Source of the DNA: Streptomyces sp. CB01635
Lineage (GTDB): Bacteria > Actinomycetota > Actinomycetes > Streptomycetales > Streptomycetaceae
Direction: 5' to 3'
Assembly: GCF_002803065.1 (NCBI RefSeq)
Contig: NZ_NNBL01000026.1
Location: forward strand, 43,532 to 107,531
DNA: 64,000 bases
Under the pieces are notes generated by a model. It saw only the letters and a program-made list of their open reading frames with translations. It was not told the DNA's origin and made no database searches. This document shows, piece after piece, positions 1-6,956 of the stretch (position 1 is its first letter; the number at the start of each line of letters is the position of its first letter). The translations under genes were made by a program, and so were the position numbers.

Positions 1-854
1 CGGCCGCCCTGCCGACGGCCACCGCCGCTCCCACGCCCACACCCACGCCTCCTCCCGGGCCCACCCCCGGCCCGGCCGCCCCCGCCCCCGTCTACGACCC
101 GCACACCTTCCAGCTCGGTGTGCGGCCGGACGCCGCGCCCGCCAAGTCCCCGCGCCGCGCCGGGATCTGGGTCGCCACCATCGCGGGCGCTTTCGTCATC
201 GGGGGCGGTGTGACGGCCGGCGTGCTGCTGCTCCAGGACAACGGCGGCAAGGACGACAAGGCGGGCCGCGACGACAGACCCGCCGTCAGCACCGAGCAGC
301 CCGCCACGTCGCAGCAGCCGACCCCGGCGCCGAGCCCCACCCCGAGCGCGACGCCGGACCGGGCCACGGACCCCGCGCCGGACGCGACCCCGGACGCCAC
401 CGTTCCGTCCGGCTACCGCAAGGTCGCCGACCCCATGGGCTTCTCCTTCGTGATCCCCGACGTGTGGTCGCGCGAGGGCGTCGAGAACGGCAGCCAGATC
501 ACCTACGCGGGCAGCACCGGCGCCGAGCACTACCTCATCGGCGTCATCCCGAACGCGGGTTACACCTCGTACGACAACGTCCTCAACATGGAGAAGCACG
601 CCAAGGAGGACAAGAAGAAGCAGGACTACCAGCGGATCGACCTGCGCCGGAACACCTTCCAGGGGCGGCAGGGCGCGATCTGGGAGTACACCTACCGCGA
701 CGAGGGCGGCCGGACGATGCACGGCATCGACCAGTCGTACGTCGCCGAGGACGGCACCGAGTACACGATCTTCCTCGTGGGGCAGCAGGACGTGTGTGCC
801 GACCTGAAGAAGACGTACCGGACCGGCCTGGAGTCCTGGCGCCTGACGAACTGA
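1..854 (+). CDS. C-terminal part of a membrane-anchored protein, possibly a Ser/Thr protein kinase (5' end outside window)
   Basis: The reading frame is open from the left edge (frame from base 3), so the gene is cut at its 5' end; 283 residues are visible. A Pro/Thr/Ala-rich linker (about residues 1-35) leads to one hydrophobic segment (about 54-77, preceded by Arg/Lys), then an Asp/Pro/Thr-rich linker (about 80-136) and a globular C-terminal domain of about 145 residues. This layout of cytoplasmic linker, single membrane helix and extracellular domain is common in actinobacterial PknB-type kinases, but no kinase domain is inside the window, so that identity is an inference. An internal GTG at 120 is not the start, because the frame continues upstream with the same composition. 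It converges on the PASTA gene 29 bp away. Confidence 0.75.
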   Translation, partial: AALPTATAAPTPTPTPPPGPTPGPAAPAPVYDPHTFQLGVRPDAAPAKSPRRAGIWVATIAGAFVIGGGVTAGVLLLQDNGGKDDKAGRDDRPAVSTEQPATSQQPTPAPSPTPSATPDRATDPAPDATPDATVPSGYRKVADPMGFSFVIPDVWSREGVENGSQITYAGSTGAEHYLIGVIPNAGYTSYDNVLNMEKHAKEDKKKQDYQRIDLRRNTFQGRQGAIWEYTYRDEGGRTMHGIDQSYVAEDGTEYTIFLVGQQDVCADLKKTYRTGLESWRLTN

Positions 855-883
855 CCCGGCCGGGCGCCGCTGCATGCCGAGCG

Positions 884-1234
884 TTACGTGCCGACCACCG
901 AGTACGTCCCGCCCGGTTCGTCCAGTTCGCGCTGCAGCCCGCCGCCGCGCGGTCCCGGCATGCGGGGCTCGTTCACCCCGGAGCCGCCGTGGCCCTCGCC
1001 GTCCGCCAGGTCGAACCAGACGGTGACGACGGCGCCGCGGGGCACCTCGGTGTCGGGCAGTGGGTACTGGCGTACGACGTAGTCGACCACGGTGAGACGG
1101 AAGTCGGGGCGGTCGGGCGCGGCCAGCTGCACGCCGCGCGCCGCCGCGGCCTCGCGCGCGTCGACGGCCATGAGGCCGACGAACTTCGGTACGCGCACTT
1201 CGGGCGTCTTGGGTGTAATGCGCACAGACTTCAC
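884..1234 (-). CDS. PASTA domain-containing protein
   Basis: A 116-residue protein with one PASTA-like domain (about residues 12-75): it begins VPKFVG, has the alternating helix (VDAREAAAARGVQL) and ends with the strand VPRGAVVTVWF. PASTA domains usually bind muropeptides or beta-lactams when attached to kinases or penicillin-binding proteins. Here the domain stands alone with no signal peptide or membrane helix, and a Gly/Pro-rich tail follows. The start is GTG. The GNAT gene lies 56 bp upstream on the same strand. A stand-alone cytoplasmic PASTA protein is of unknown function; small actinobacterial proteins of this kind are common. Confidence 0.85.
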   Translation of the reverse strand: MKSVRITPKTPEVRVPKFVGLMAVDAREAAAARGVQLAAPDRPDFRLTVVDYVVRQYPLPDTEVPRGAVVTVWFDLADGEGHGGSGVNEPRMPGPRGGGLQRELDEPGGTYSVVGT

Positions 1235-1290
1235 CCCCAGCGGTACCCGAAGGGTAGCTCCGCCGGACCCCCGACCGGAAGCGGCAGGGC

Positions 1291-1797
1291 CTACAAGGCG
1301 AGCCTGAAGCAGAGGCCCGTGCGTGGGTCACCCGGGACGGTGAACGTTTCGGCGGGCTCCATGCCGAGGCGCCGCGTCACCGCCACCGAGCGCTCGTTGC
1401 GCGAGTCGACCATCGCCACCACGCTCCGTACACCCGCGGCCCGTACGCGCTCCAGCGTCGCCTGCGCGGCGGCCGTCGCGTAGCCGCGGCCCCAGTGCGC
1501 GCGCCCGAGCCGCCAGCCGATCTCGATCTCGCCCGCCGGACCCCAGGCGTGCGGCCAGGGCTGCGCGCCCGTGAAACCGATGACGTCGCCGTCCGGGTCG
1601 GTCATCGTCCACAGGCAGAAGCCGCGCTCCGCGTCATGCCGGCGCTGCCGGGCAGTCAGCTCCTCGTACACGGACAGCTCGGCAGCGGCCCCGCCGTGGA
1701 ACTCCATGACCTCCGGGTCGTCGAAGACGCGGTGCCAGGCGAAGGCGTCCTCGTCGGTGGGGACACGCAGCTGTACATCAGGCAGAGCTCGGTTCAC
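1291..1797 (-). CDS. GNAT family N-acetyltransferase (RimJ/RimL type)
   Basis: A protein of 168 residues from the GTG at 1797, or 185 from an ATG at 1848. I prefer 1797 because a GAAGGG ribosome-binding sequence precedes it, while the ATG at 1848 has none and lies only 48 bp from the divergent flavoprotein gene. The fold is that of RimJ/RimL-like acetyltransferases, which transfer acetyl from acetyl-CoA to amines or protein N-termini. The acetyl-CoA-binding motif is visible as RAHWGRGYATAAAQ, followed by the typical VVAMVDSRNERSVAVTRRLGM segment split around strand beta5. The substrate cannot be predicted. It is probably co-directional with the PASTA gene. Confidence 0.88.
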   Translation of the reverse strand: MNRALPDVQLRVPTDEDAFAWHRVFDDPEVMEFHGGAAAELSVYEELTARQRRHDAERGFCLWTMTDPDGDVIGFTGAQPWPHAWGPAGEIEIGWRLGRAHWGRGYATAAAQATLERVRAAGVRSVVAMVDSRNERSVAVTRRLGMEPAETFTVPGDPRTGLCFRLAL

Positions 1798-1895
1798 AGG
1801 GCGGCCCTTCGACTGGGTGATCAGTACCGCTGCATAGACTGCCCACATCCGGTGCCGCGCGGCACGCAGATTTCGAGTCTTCGGGAGAACCCGCC

Positions 1896-3179
1896 GTGAC
1901 CGAGCCCCTCTCCGAGCACAGCGCAGATGTGATCGTCGTCGGGGCCGGGCCAGCCGGTTCGACGACCGCGTACTACCTGGCCAAGGCCGGACTCGACGTC
2001 CTCCTTCTTGAGAAGACCGCGTTCCCCAGGGAAAAGGTGTGCGGCGACGGCCTCACCCCGCGGGCCACCAAGCAGCTCGTGTCGATGGGCATCGACATCT
2101 CCGAAGAGGCGGGCTGGCTGCGGAACAAGGGTCTGCGGATCATCGGCGGCGGCGTCCGGCTCCAGCTGGACTGGCCGGATCTCGCCTCCTACCCGGACTA
2201 CGGACTCGTCCGCAAGCGCGACGACTTCGACGAGCAGCTCGCCCGGCAGGCGCAGAAGGCGGGCGCGCGCCTGTACGAGCGCTGCAACGTCGGCGCCCCG
2301 ATCATCGACGACCGCACGGGCCACATCACGGGTGTCAACGCCAAGCTCGGCGAGGAGAAGCGCGAAGTCACCTTCCACGCGCCCCTCGTCGTCGCGGCGG
2401 ACGGCAACTCGACCCGTCTGTCCCTCGCGATGGGCCTGCACCGGCGCGAGGACCGCCCGATGGGCGTCGCGGTCCGCACGTACTTCACCTCGCCCCGCCA
2501 CGACGACGACTACCTGGAGTCCTGGCTGGAACTGTGGGACCGCCGCGGCGCCCAGGACCGGCTGCTGCCCGGCTACGGCTGGATCTTCGGCATGGGCGAC
2601 GGCACGTCGAACGTCGGCCTCGGCATCCTCGACTCCTCCGCCGCCTTCAAGGAGCTCGACTGGCGCGAGGTCCTGAAGGCCTGGTGCGCCTCGATGCCGG
2701 AGGACTGGGGCTACACCCCGGACAACATGACGATGCCGATCCGCGGCGCCGCCCTGCCCATGGCCTTCAACCGCCAGCCGCACTACACCAAGGGCCTGCT
2801 CCTGGTCGGCGACGCGGGCGGCATGGTGAACCCGTTCAACGGCGAGGGCATCGCGTACGCCATGGAGTCCGGCCAGATCGCGGCCGATGTCATCGTGCAG
2901 GCGCACGCCCGCGCGACCGACGCCCAGCGCGAACTCGCCCTCCACCGCTACCCGAAGGTCCTCAAGGACACCTACGGCGGCTACTACACGCTCGGCCGCG
3001 CCTTCGTGAAGCTCATCGGCAACCCGAAGGTCATGAAGATCGCGACGCAGCGTGGCCTGTCGCACCCGGTGCTCATGAAGTTCACGCTGAAGATGCTCGC
3101 CAACCTGACCGACCCGACGGGCGGCGACGCGATGGACCGCATCATCAACGGCCTGAGCAAGGTGGCGCCGAAGGCGTGA
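1896..3179 (+). CDS. Geranylgeranyl reductase family FAD-dependent oxidoreductase (probable menaquinone side-chain reductase)
   Basis: A 427-residue flavoprotein of the geranylgeranyl reductase family. The N-terminal FAD site has the GAGPAGS dinucleotide motif (residues 16-22), then the family signature CGDGLTPRA (49-57), and later GDAGGMVNPFNGEGI (about 304-318), which contacts the flavin. In Mycobacterium the homologue MenJ saturates one isoprene unit of menaquinone, and Streptomyces menaquinones are partly hydrogenated, so this role fits the nearby complex I operon and the polyprenyl synthase gene at 36621. That assignment is an inference; the family also acts on archaeal lipids and chlorophyll. 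The GTG start follows GGGAGAA with good spacing. Confidence 0.92.
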   Translation: MTEPLSEHSADVIVVGAGPAGSTTAYYLAKAGLDVLLLEKTAFPREKVCGDGLTPRATKQLVSMGIDISEEAGWLRNKGLRIIGGGVRLQLDWPDLASYPDYGLVRKRDDFDEQLARQAQKAGARLYERCNVGAPIIDDRTGHITGVNAKLGEEKREVTFHAPLVVAADGNSTRLSLAMGLHRREDRPMGVAVRTYFTSPRHDDDYLESWLELWDRRGAQDRLLPGYGWIFGMGDGTSNVGLGILDSSAAFKELDWREVLKAWCASMPEDWGYTPDNMTMPIRGAALPMAFNRQPHYTKGLLLVGDAGGMVNPFNGEGIAYAMESGQIAADVIVQAHARATDAQRELALHRYPKVLKDTYGGYYTLGRAFVKLIGNPKVMKIATQRGLSHPVLMKFTLKMLANLTDPTGGDAMDRIINGLSKVAPKA

Positions 3180-3209
3180 GCGGCCCGGACGCGCCCTGTC
3201 GGTGGGCTC

Positions 3210-3236
3210 TGCCGGCCGTCGCGCTCCGCGACCGGC
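3210..3236 (+). terminator. Weak hairpin after the flavoprotein gene
   Basis: About 30 bp after the stop at 3179, arms TGCCG..GTCGCG and CGCGAC..CGGCA pair around a CTC loop, with a GCC bulge in the left arm. There is no T-tract, which is usual in Streptomyces. The 180-bp gap to the next gene (3180-3359) otherwise shows nothing I can assign. Confidence 0.35.
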
Positions 3237-3359
3237 AGCGGGCGCTCACGGCGCTCCTGCGGCGCTCGGCCCGCGCCGCGTAGGCACGGCTTTTCCGGCG
3301 CTCCCGGAATCGTGCGCGCCGAACTGGCCGAGCGGGGCGGCACGGAGCACCCTGGCTGC

Positions 3360-3686
3360 ATGATTTTCATCGCCGTGAAGTTCACCGCCCGGCCCGAGTA
3401 CGCCGACTCCTGGCTGGAGCACACCGCCGATTTCACCCGTGCCACGCGCGCCGAGGAGGGCAACCTCTTCTTCGACTGGTCCCGCAGCGTCGAGGACCCG
3501 AACCAGTACGTCCTCCTGGAGGGCTTCCGGGACGGGGACGCGGGGGCCGCGCACGTGGGCTCCGACCACTTCAAGGCCGGCCTGGAGACGATGTCCGGTC
3601 TGATCGCCTCCGTACCGGAGATCATCAATACGGAGATCCCGGGCGGCAGTTGGGGCCCAATGGGTGAATTGTCACCGAAGAGCTGA
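3360..3686 (+). CDS. Antibiotic biosynthesis monooxygenase (ABM) domain protein, putative quinol monooxygenase
   Basis: A 108-residue single-domain protein with the ABM ferredoxin-like fold. It opens MIFIAVKFTARPEY, has the typical FFDWSRSVEDPNQYVLLEGFRD core strand/turn, and the DHF helix start near residue 70. Members such as YgiN oxidise quinols or polyketide intermediates without a cofactor; many others are uncharacterised. The ATG at 3360 is chosen over upstream in-frame starts because the family begins exactly here and the preceding codons lack conserved sequence. The gene stands alone between the flavoprotein gene and a convergent NlpC/P60 gene, and ends in a strong bidirectional terminator. 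A link to quinone metabolism is possible from context only. Confidence 0.87.
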   Translation: MIFIAVKFTARPEYADSWLEHTADFTRATRAEEGNLFFDWSRSVEDPNQYVLLEGFRDGDAGAAHVGSDHFKAGLETMSGLIASVPEIINTEIPGGSWGPMGELSPKS

Positions 3687-3716
3687 TTCGCGAGCTACAC
3701 GGAATTTGCTGGTTAT

Positions 3717-3764
3717 ACGGCAAAGGGCCATCACTCCCGAGAGGGGGTGATGGCCCTTTGCCGT
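3717..3764. terminator. Strong bidirectional terminator between convergent genes
   Basis: Left arm 3717-3734 and right arm 3747-3764 are perfect complements over 18 bp. Four more pairs, one a G-T wobble, extend the stem down to a GAGA tetraloop (3739-3742), giving a 22-bp stem. It lies 30 bp past the monooxygenase stop and 6 bp past the NlpC/P60 stop, so it can end transcription from both sides. Confidence 0.93.
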
Positions 3765-3770
3765 GAAATC

Positions 3771-4604
3771 TCAGAGAACGCGAACCGCACCGCTCGCCGG
3801 GTAGCCGGACAGGTCCTGGATGACGACGCCCTTGGAGGGGTTCGCGGCGTCCAGGTACTGGCCGTTACCGATGTACACACCCACGTGGTACGCCGAGCCC
3901 GCGGCGCCCCAGTAGAGGAGGTCGCCGACCTGCAGGCTGTCGAGGGAGACCGGGGTGCCGGCCGTCGACTGGTCCTGCGAGACGCGCGGCAGGCTGATGC
4001 CGGCCTGCGCGAACGCGGCCTGGGTCAGGCCGGAGCAGTCCCAGGAGTTGGGGCCGGTGCCGCCCATGACGTACGCGTCGCCGAGCTGCGCCTTCAGGAA
4101 GGCGATGACGGACGCGACGCTGCCGCTGGCAGGGGCCACGACGTCGGACTTCGCGGAGGAGGCGGCGGAGAGGGTCGTGCGCTCGGCGGAGCGCGACGCA
4201 CGCGCTTCCTCGGCCTTGCGCTTCGCCTCGGCCTCGGCCTTCTTCTTGGCCTCCGCCTTCTTCTCGGCGAGAGCCTGGTCCGACTTGGCCTGCTTCGCGG
4301 CCTTTGCGACGGCCTGGTCCTGCTCGGCCTGCAGCGCATAGGAGTTCGCGGCCTGCTGGGTGGCGTCCGCCGACTGGGCGACCTGAGCGGAGAGGTCCGC
4401 CGTGATGGTCGGCATCTCGATGGTCTCGGTCACCGGCTCGGCGGCAAACGCCGGGCCGGACGCACCGGCCACTGCCAGGGTGCTGAGTACGCCACCGGCA
4501 ACTCCGGCGCGCAGGGCGATTTTCGACGCGCTGCGACGGGGCTTCCGGTGGCTGGGTATGTGAGCGGTGTGGGACATGAGTACAACCGCTATCAGGGCCT
4601 CCAT
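3771..4604 (-). CDS. Secreted NlpC/P60 family peptidoglycan endopeptidase with coiled-coil
   Basis: A protein of 277 residues if it begins at the ATG at 4604, which follows GAAGGA closely. A second ATG at 4577 (MSHTAHIP) gives a more classical signal peptide and may be the true start. After a basic segment (HRKPRR) comes a hydrophobic stretch ending ASGPAFA-AEP, a good signal peptidase I site. The middle is a Lys/Ala/Glu-rich coiled coil, and the C-terminal domain has the catalytic cysteine in DCSG and the histidine in YHVGVYIG, as in gamma-D-glutamyl-meso-diaminopimelate peptidases of the RipA type. It should act on the cell wall outside the membrane. An upstream gap of about 690 bp separates it from divergent nuoA. 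Confidence 0.93.
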   Translation of the reverse strand: MEALIAVVLMSHTAHIPSHRKPRRSASKIALRAGVAGGVLSTLAVAGASGPAFAAEPVTETIEMPTITADLSAQVAQSADATQQAANSYALQAEQDQAVAKAAKQAKSDQALAEKKAEAKKKAEAEAKRKAEEARASRSAERTTLSAASSAKSDVVAPASGSVASVIAFLKAQLGDAYVMGGTGPNSWDCSGLTQAAFAQAGISLPRVSQDQSTAGTPVSLDSLQVGDLLYWGAAGSAYHVGVYIGNGQYLDAANPSKGVVIQDLSGYPASGAVRVL

Positions 4605-4815
4605 GGTTCCTTCAAGAAACGTGTGGTGCGCCACAGTTGTCGTGAGAACGTTTGAATCCCGGGCGCGGCGGCCTTTATTGACGCCGTAACGGGCAATACG
4701 GACAGGGCTGATCAAGCCTGTGATCATGGGCTTTCTGTAATACGCCCGAATTGCCCTCGGCCTACCACTCGTTGATACCGATGGCCAAGCCCGGTTTCCA
4801 ATCGATAACGGTCGC

Positions 4816-4831
4816 CGTGACGCAGGTCACA
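4816..4831. promoter_or_regulatory. Crp-like palindrome
   Basis: The 16-mer CGTGACGCAGGTCACA carries the perfect inverted arms GTGAC and GTCAC. It matches the Streptomyces Crp pattern GTG-N6-GNCAC exactly and TGTGA-N6-TCACA at 9 of 10 positions. It lies about 210 bp upstream of the NlpC/P60 start, so it could serve that promoter. Binding is an inference. Confidence 0.5.
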
Positions 4832-5151
4832 ATGGGGCCGCCTTCGCGGTCGGACGCTCCTCGTGAGCGCGTGCCCGCGTCCACTTACGTCCACACCTCT
4901 CCCTCTGATGTGTGAACGGCGTCCGCTATCAGCCAGTTCTGTCCAGCGCCAATTTGCCTGGGCGCGCCACCTCTTGATATTGGGCCAGCGCTGTCACCTG
5001 GGGTAACGCGCCAAGATGTCACGTCTGGTGATCACTCAGGCGCTTCGCGTGTGAAGATCACCGCTCATCCGACTTCATGATCCTTCGTCAGGTGGTGGAG
5101 ATCACAAAGCTGTTGGCGCACCCCGTGTCGCAGATCACAGACCGGCAGGCA

Positions 5152-5157
5152 TAGGAT
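5152..5157 (+). promoter_or_regulatory. Candidate -10 element of the nuoA-N promoter
   Basis: TAGGAT fits the Streptomyces housekeeping -10 consensus TAGRRT and lies about 135 bp before nuoA. No good -35 hexamer is seen at normal spacing. Transcription would begin near 5164, placing the 5174-5189 palindrome just downstream of the start, where a bound repressor would block elongation. Confidence 0.4.
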
Positions 5158-5173
5158 GCGGGGCAGTTGGGCT

Positions 5174-5189
5174 TGTGACCTGCTTCACA
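5174..5189. promoter_or_regulatory. Probable Rex operator (or Crp site) upstream of nuoA
   Basis: TGTGACCTGCTTCACA is a perfect match to TGTGA-N6-TCACA. It shares 12 of 16 positions with the Rex operator TGTGAACGCGTTCACA known from Streptomyces coelicolor cydA. Rex is an NADH/NAD+-sensing repressor reported to control respiratory genes including nuo in Streptomyces, so this is the likely redox switch of the operon. Crp could also recognise it. Confidence 0.7.
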
Positions 5190-5291
5190 TGTGAGCGATC
5201 TTCGTACAACCGGGGGTGGCTTCGCGGGGAGCGGGAGGCGGGCCCCACGTATCCGCCAGCAGTCAGCGCCGACTGAGAGGAGCGAGGAGCG

Positions 5292-5651
5292 GTGAACGCG
5301 TATGCGCCCATCCTCGTACTGGGAGCCCTCGGGGCAGGCTTTGCGATCTTCTCCGTGGTCATGGCCACGCTTATCGGTCCAAAGCGATACAACCGGGCCA
5401 AGCTCGAGGCCTACGAGTGCGGTATCGAGCCGACCCCCACGCCGGCCGGCGGCGGGCGCTTCCCCATCAAGTACTACCTGACGGCGATGCTCTTCATCGT
5501 CTTCGACATCGAGATCGTCTTCCTCTACCCCTGGGCCGTCACCTTCGACGCCCTGGGTGTTTTCGGGCTCGTGGAGATGCTGCTCTTCGTGCTCACCGTC
5601 TTCGTCGCGTACGCGTACGTATGGCGGCGCGGCGGCCTGGAATGGGACTGA
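5292..5651 (+). CDS. nuoA: NADH-quinone oxidoreductase subunit A
   Basis: A 119-residue membrane subunit of complex I with three predicted helices. It carries the family signature around YECGIEPTPTPAGGGRFPIKYY (conserved Glu-Cys in the loop facing the quinone cavity) and FDIEIVFLYPWAV. It helps form the junction between the membrane arm and the peripheral arm. The GTG start follows GAGGAGC. It is the first gene of a 14-gene operon whose order matches other actinobacteria. The paralogue nuoA2 is at 54419. Confidence 0.96.
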   Translation: MNAYAPILVLGALGAGFAIFSVVMATLIGPKRYNRAKLEAYECGIEPTPTPAGGGRFPIKYYLTAMLFIVFDIEIVFLYPWAVTFDALGVFGLVEMLLFVLTVFVAYAYVWRRGGLEWD

Positions 5652-5664
5652 GGGGCCTTAAGCC

Positions 5665-6219
5665 ATGGGACTCGAAGAAAAGCTGCCGAGCGGCTTTCTG
5701 CTGACCACCGTCGAGCAGGCCGCGGGCTGGGTGCGCAAGTCATCCGTCTTCCCGGCCACGTTCGGCCTGGCGTGCTGTGCCATCGAGATGATGACGACGG
5801 GCGCCGGCCGCTATGACCTGGCGCGCTTCGGTATGGAGGTCTTCCGCGGCTCGCCGCGGCAGGCGGACCTGATGATCGTGGCCGGGCGCGTGAGCCAGAA
5901 GATGGCGCCCGTCCTGCGGCAGGTCTACGACCAGATGCCGAACCCCAAGTGGGTCATCTCCATGGGCGTGTGCGCCTCGTCGGGCGGGATGTTCAACAAC
6001 TACGCGATCGTGCAGGGCGTCGACCACGTAGTCCCTGTGGACATCTACCTGCCCGGCTGTCCGCCGCGGCCGGAGATGCTGATGGACGCGATTCTCAAGC
6101 TCCATCAGAAGATCCAGTCCTCCAAGCTCGGCGTGAACGCCGAGGAGGCGGCCCGTGAGGCGGAGGAAGCGGCGCTCAAGGCGCTCCCGACGATCGAGAT
6201 GAAGGGGCTGCTGCGGTGA
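5665..6219 (+). CDS. nuoB: NADH-quinone oxidoreductase subunit B
   Basis: A 184-residue peripheral-arm subunit holding Fe-S cluster N2, the last electron carrier before quinone. The four ligands are visible: adjacent cysteines in GLACCAIE, one in MGVCASSGG and one in LPGCPPRPE. The C-terminal 30 residues (Glu/Ala-rich) are a short extension. It starts 13 bp after nuoA, and its 3' end overlaps the GTG of nuoC by 4 bp, so translation is probably coupled. Confidence 0.96.
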   Translation: MGLEEKLPSGFLLTTVEQAAGWVRKSSVFPATFGLACCAIEMMTTGAGRYDLARFGMEVFRGSPRQADLMIVAGRVSQKMAPVLRQVYDQMPNPKWVISMGVCASSGGMFNNYAIVQGVDHVVPVDIYLPGCPPRPEMLMDAILKLHQKIQSSKLGVNAEEAAREAEEAALKALPTIEMKGLLR

Positions 6220-6956
6220 GCGACGCGGACAGCAACGGGGTCAACCCCGAGAAGGACCTCAGCGCGGCCAACCTCCCGGGGCAGCGGGGCGACCAGGGCG
6301 AGGAGATCCGCGTCCAGCGCGGCATGTTCGGCGCCAACAACGGCGGCGACACCTCGGGCTACGGCGGCCTCGTCCGCTCCGTACGGCTGCCGGGCGCCGC
6401 CACGCGGCCGTACGGCGGCTGGTTCGACGAGGTGGCCGACGAGCTGGAGGGGGCTCTGGAGGAACAGGGCCTCGTCCCCGAGAACGCCATCGACAAGACC
6501 GTCGTCGACCGCGACGAGCTCACGTTCCACATCGAACGCGAGTACCTGGTGCGCGTCGCCCAGACGCTGCGCGACGACCCGGCCCTGCGCTTCGAGCTCT
6601 GCACGGGCGTGAGCGGGGTGCACTACCCGGACGACAAGGGCCGCGAGCTGCACGCCGTCTACCACCTGCGCTCGATCACCCACAACCGGCTGATCCGTCT
6701 CGAAGTCAGCGCCCCCGACGCGGATCCGCACGTCCCCTCGCTGGTCGCCGTCTATCCGACGAACGACTGGCACGAGCGCGAGACGTACGACTTCTTCGGT
6801 CTGGTCTTCGACGGCCACCCGGCGCTGACGCGGATCATGATGCCGGACGACTGGCAGGGCTTCCCGCAGCGCAAGGACTACCCCCTCGGCGGCATCCCCG
6901 TCGAGTACAAGGGCGCCCAGATCCCGGCTCCGGACCAGCGGAGGTCGTACTCCTGA
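6216..6956 (+). CDS. nuoC: NADH-quinone oxidoreductase subunit C
   Basis: A 246-residue homologue of the 30-kDa subunit, which braces NuoD and NuoB near the quinone site. The signature NDWHERETYDFFGLVFDGHP lies in the C-terminal third, followed by GFPQRKDYPLGG. About 75 polar N-terminal residues precede the conserved domain, longer than in proteobacteria. The gene is separate from nuoD, unlike the fused nuoCD of Escherichia coli. It overlaps nuoB (GTGA) and nuoD (TGATG). Confidence 0.95.
   Translation: MSDADSNGVNPEKDLSAANLPGQRGDQGEEIRVQRGMFGANNGGDTSGYGGLVRSVRLPGAATRPYGGWFDEVADELEGALEEQGLVPENAIDKTVVDRDELTFHIEREYLVRVAQTLRDDPALRFELCTGVSGVHYPDDKGRELHAVYHLRSITHNRLIRLEVSAPDADPHVPSLVAVYPTNDWHERETYDFFGLVFDGHPALTRIMMPDDWQGFPQRKDYPLGGIPVEYKGAQIPAPDQRRSYS

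Larger units (their letters stand above)
4605..5291. promoter_or_regulatory. Long divergent intergenic regulatory region between NlpC/P60 gene and nuoA
   Basis: About 690 bp without a convincing gene and visibly more AT-rich than the surroundings. It holds two 16-bp Crp/Rex-like palindromes (4816-4831 and 5174-5189), a perfect GTGATCAC palindrome (5028-5035), and three direct copies of AGATCAC (5055-5061, 5099-5105, 5132-5138). I looked for a c-di-AMP (ydaO) riboswitch, known ahead of some actinobacterial cell-wall hydrolases, on the minus strand and did not recognise its conserved core. Confidence 0.7.

Noticed and set aside
4605..5291. c-di-AMP (ydaO) riboswitch ahead of the NlpC/P60 gene
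   Set aside because: Known for some actinobacterial wall hydrolases, but I could not recognise its conserved core on the minus strand. A covariance-model search would settle it.
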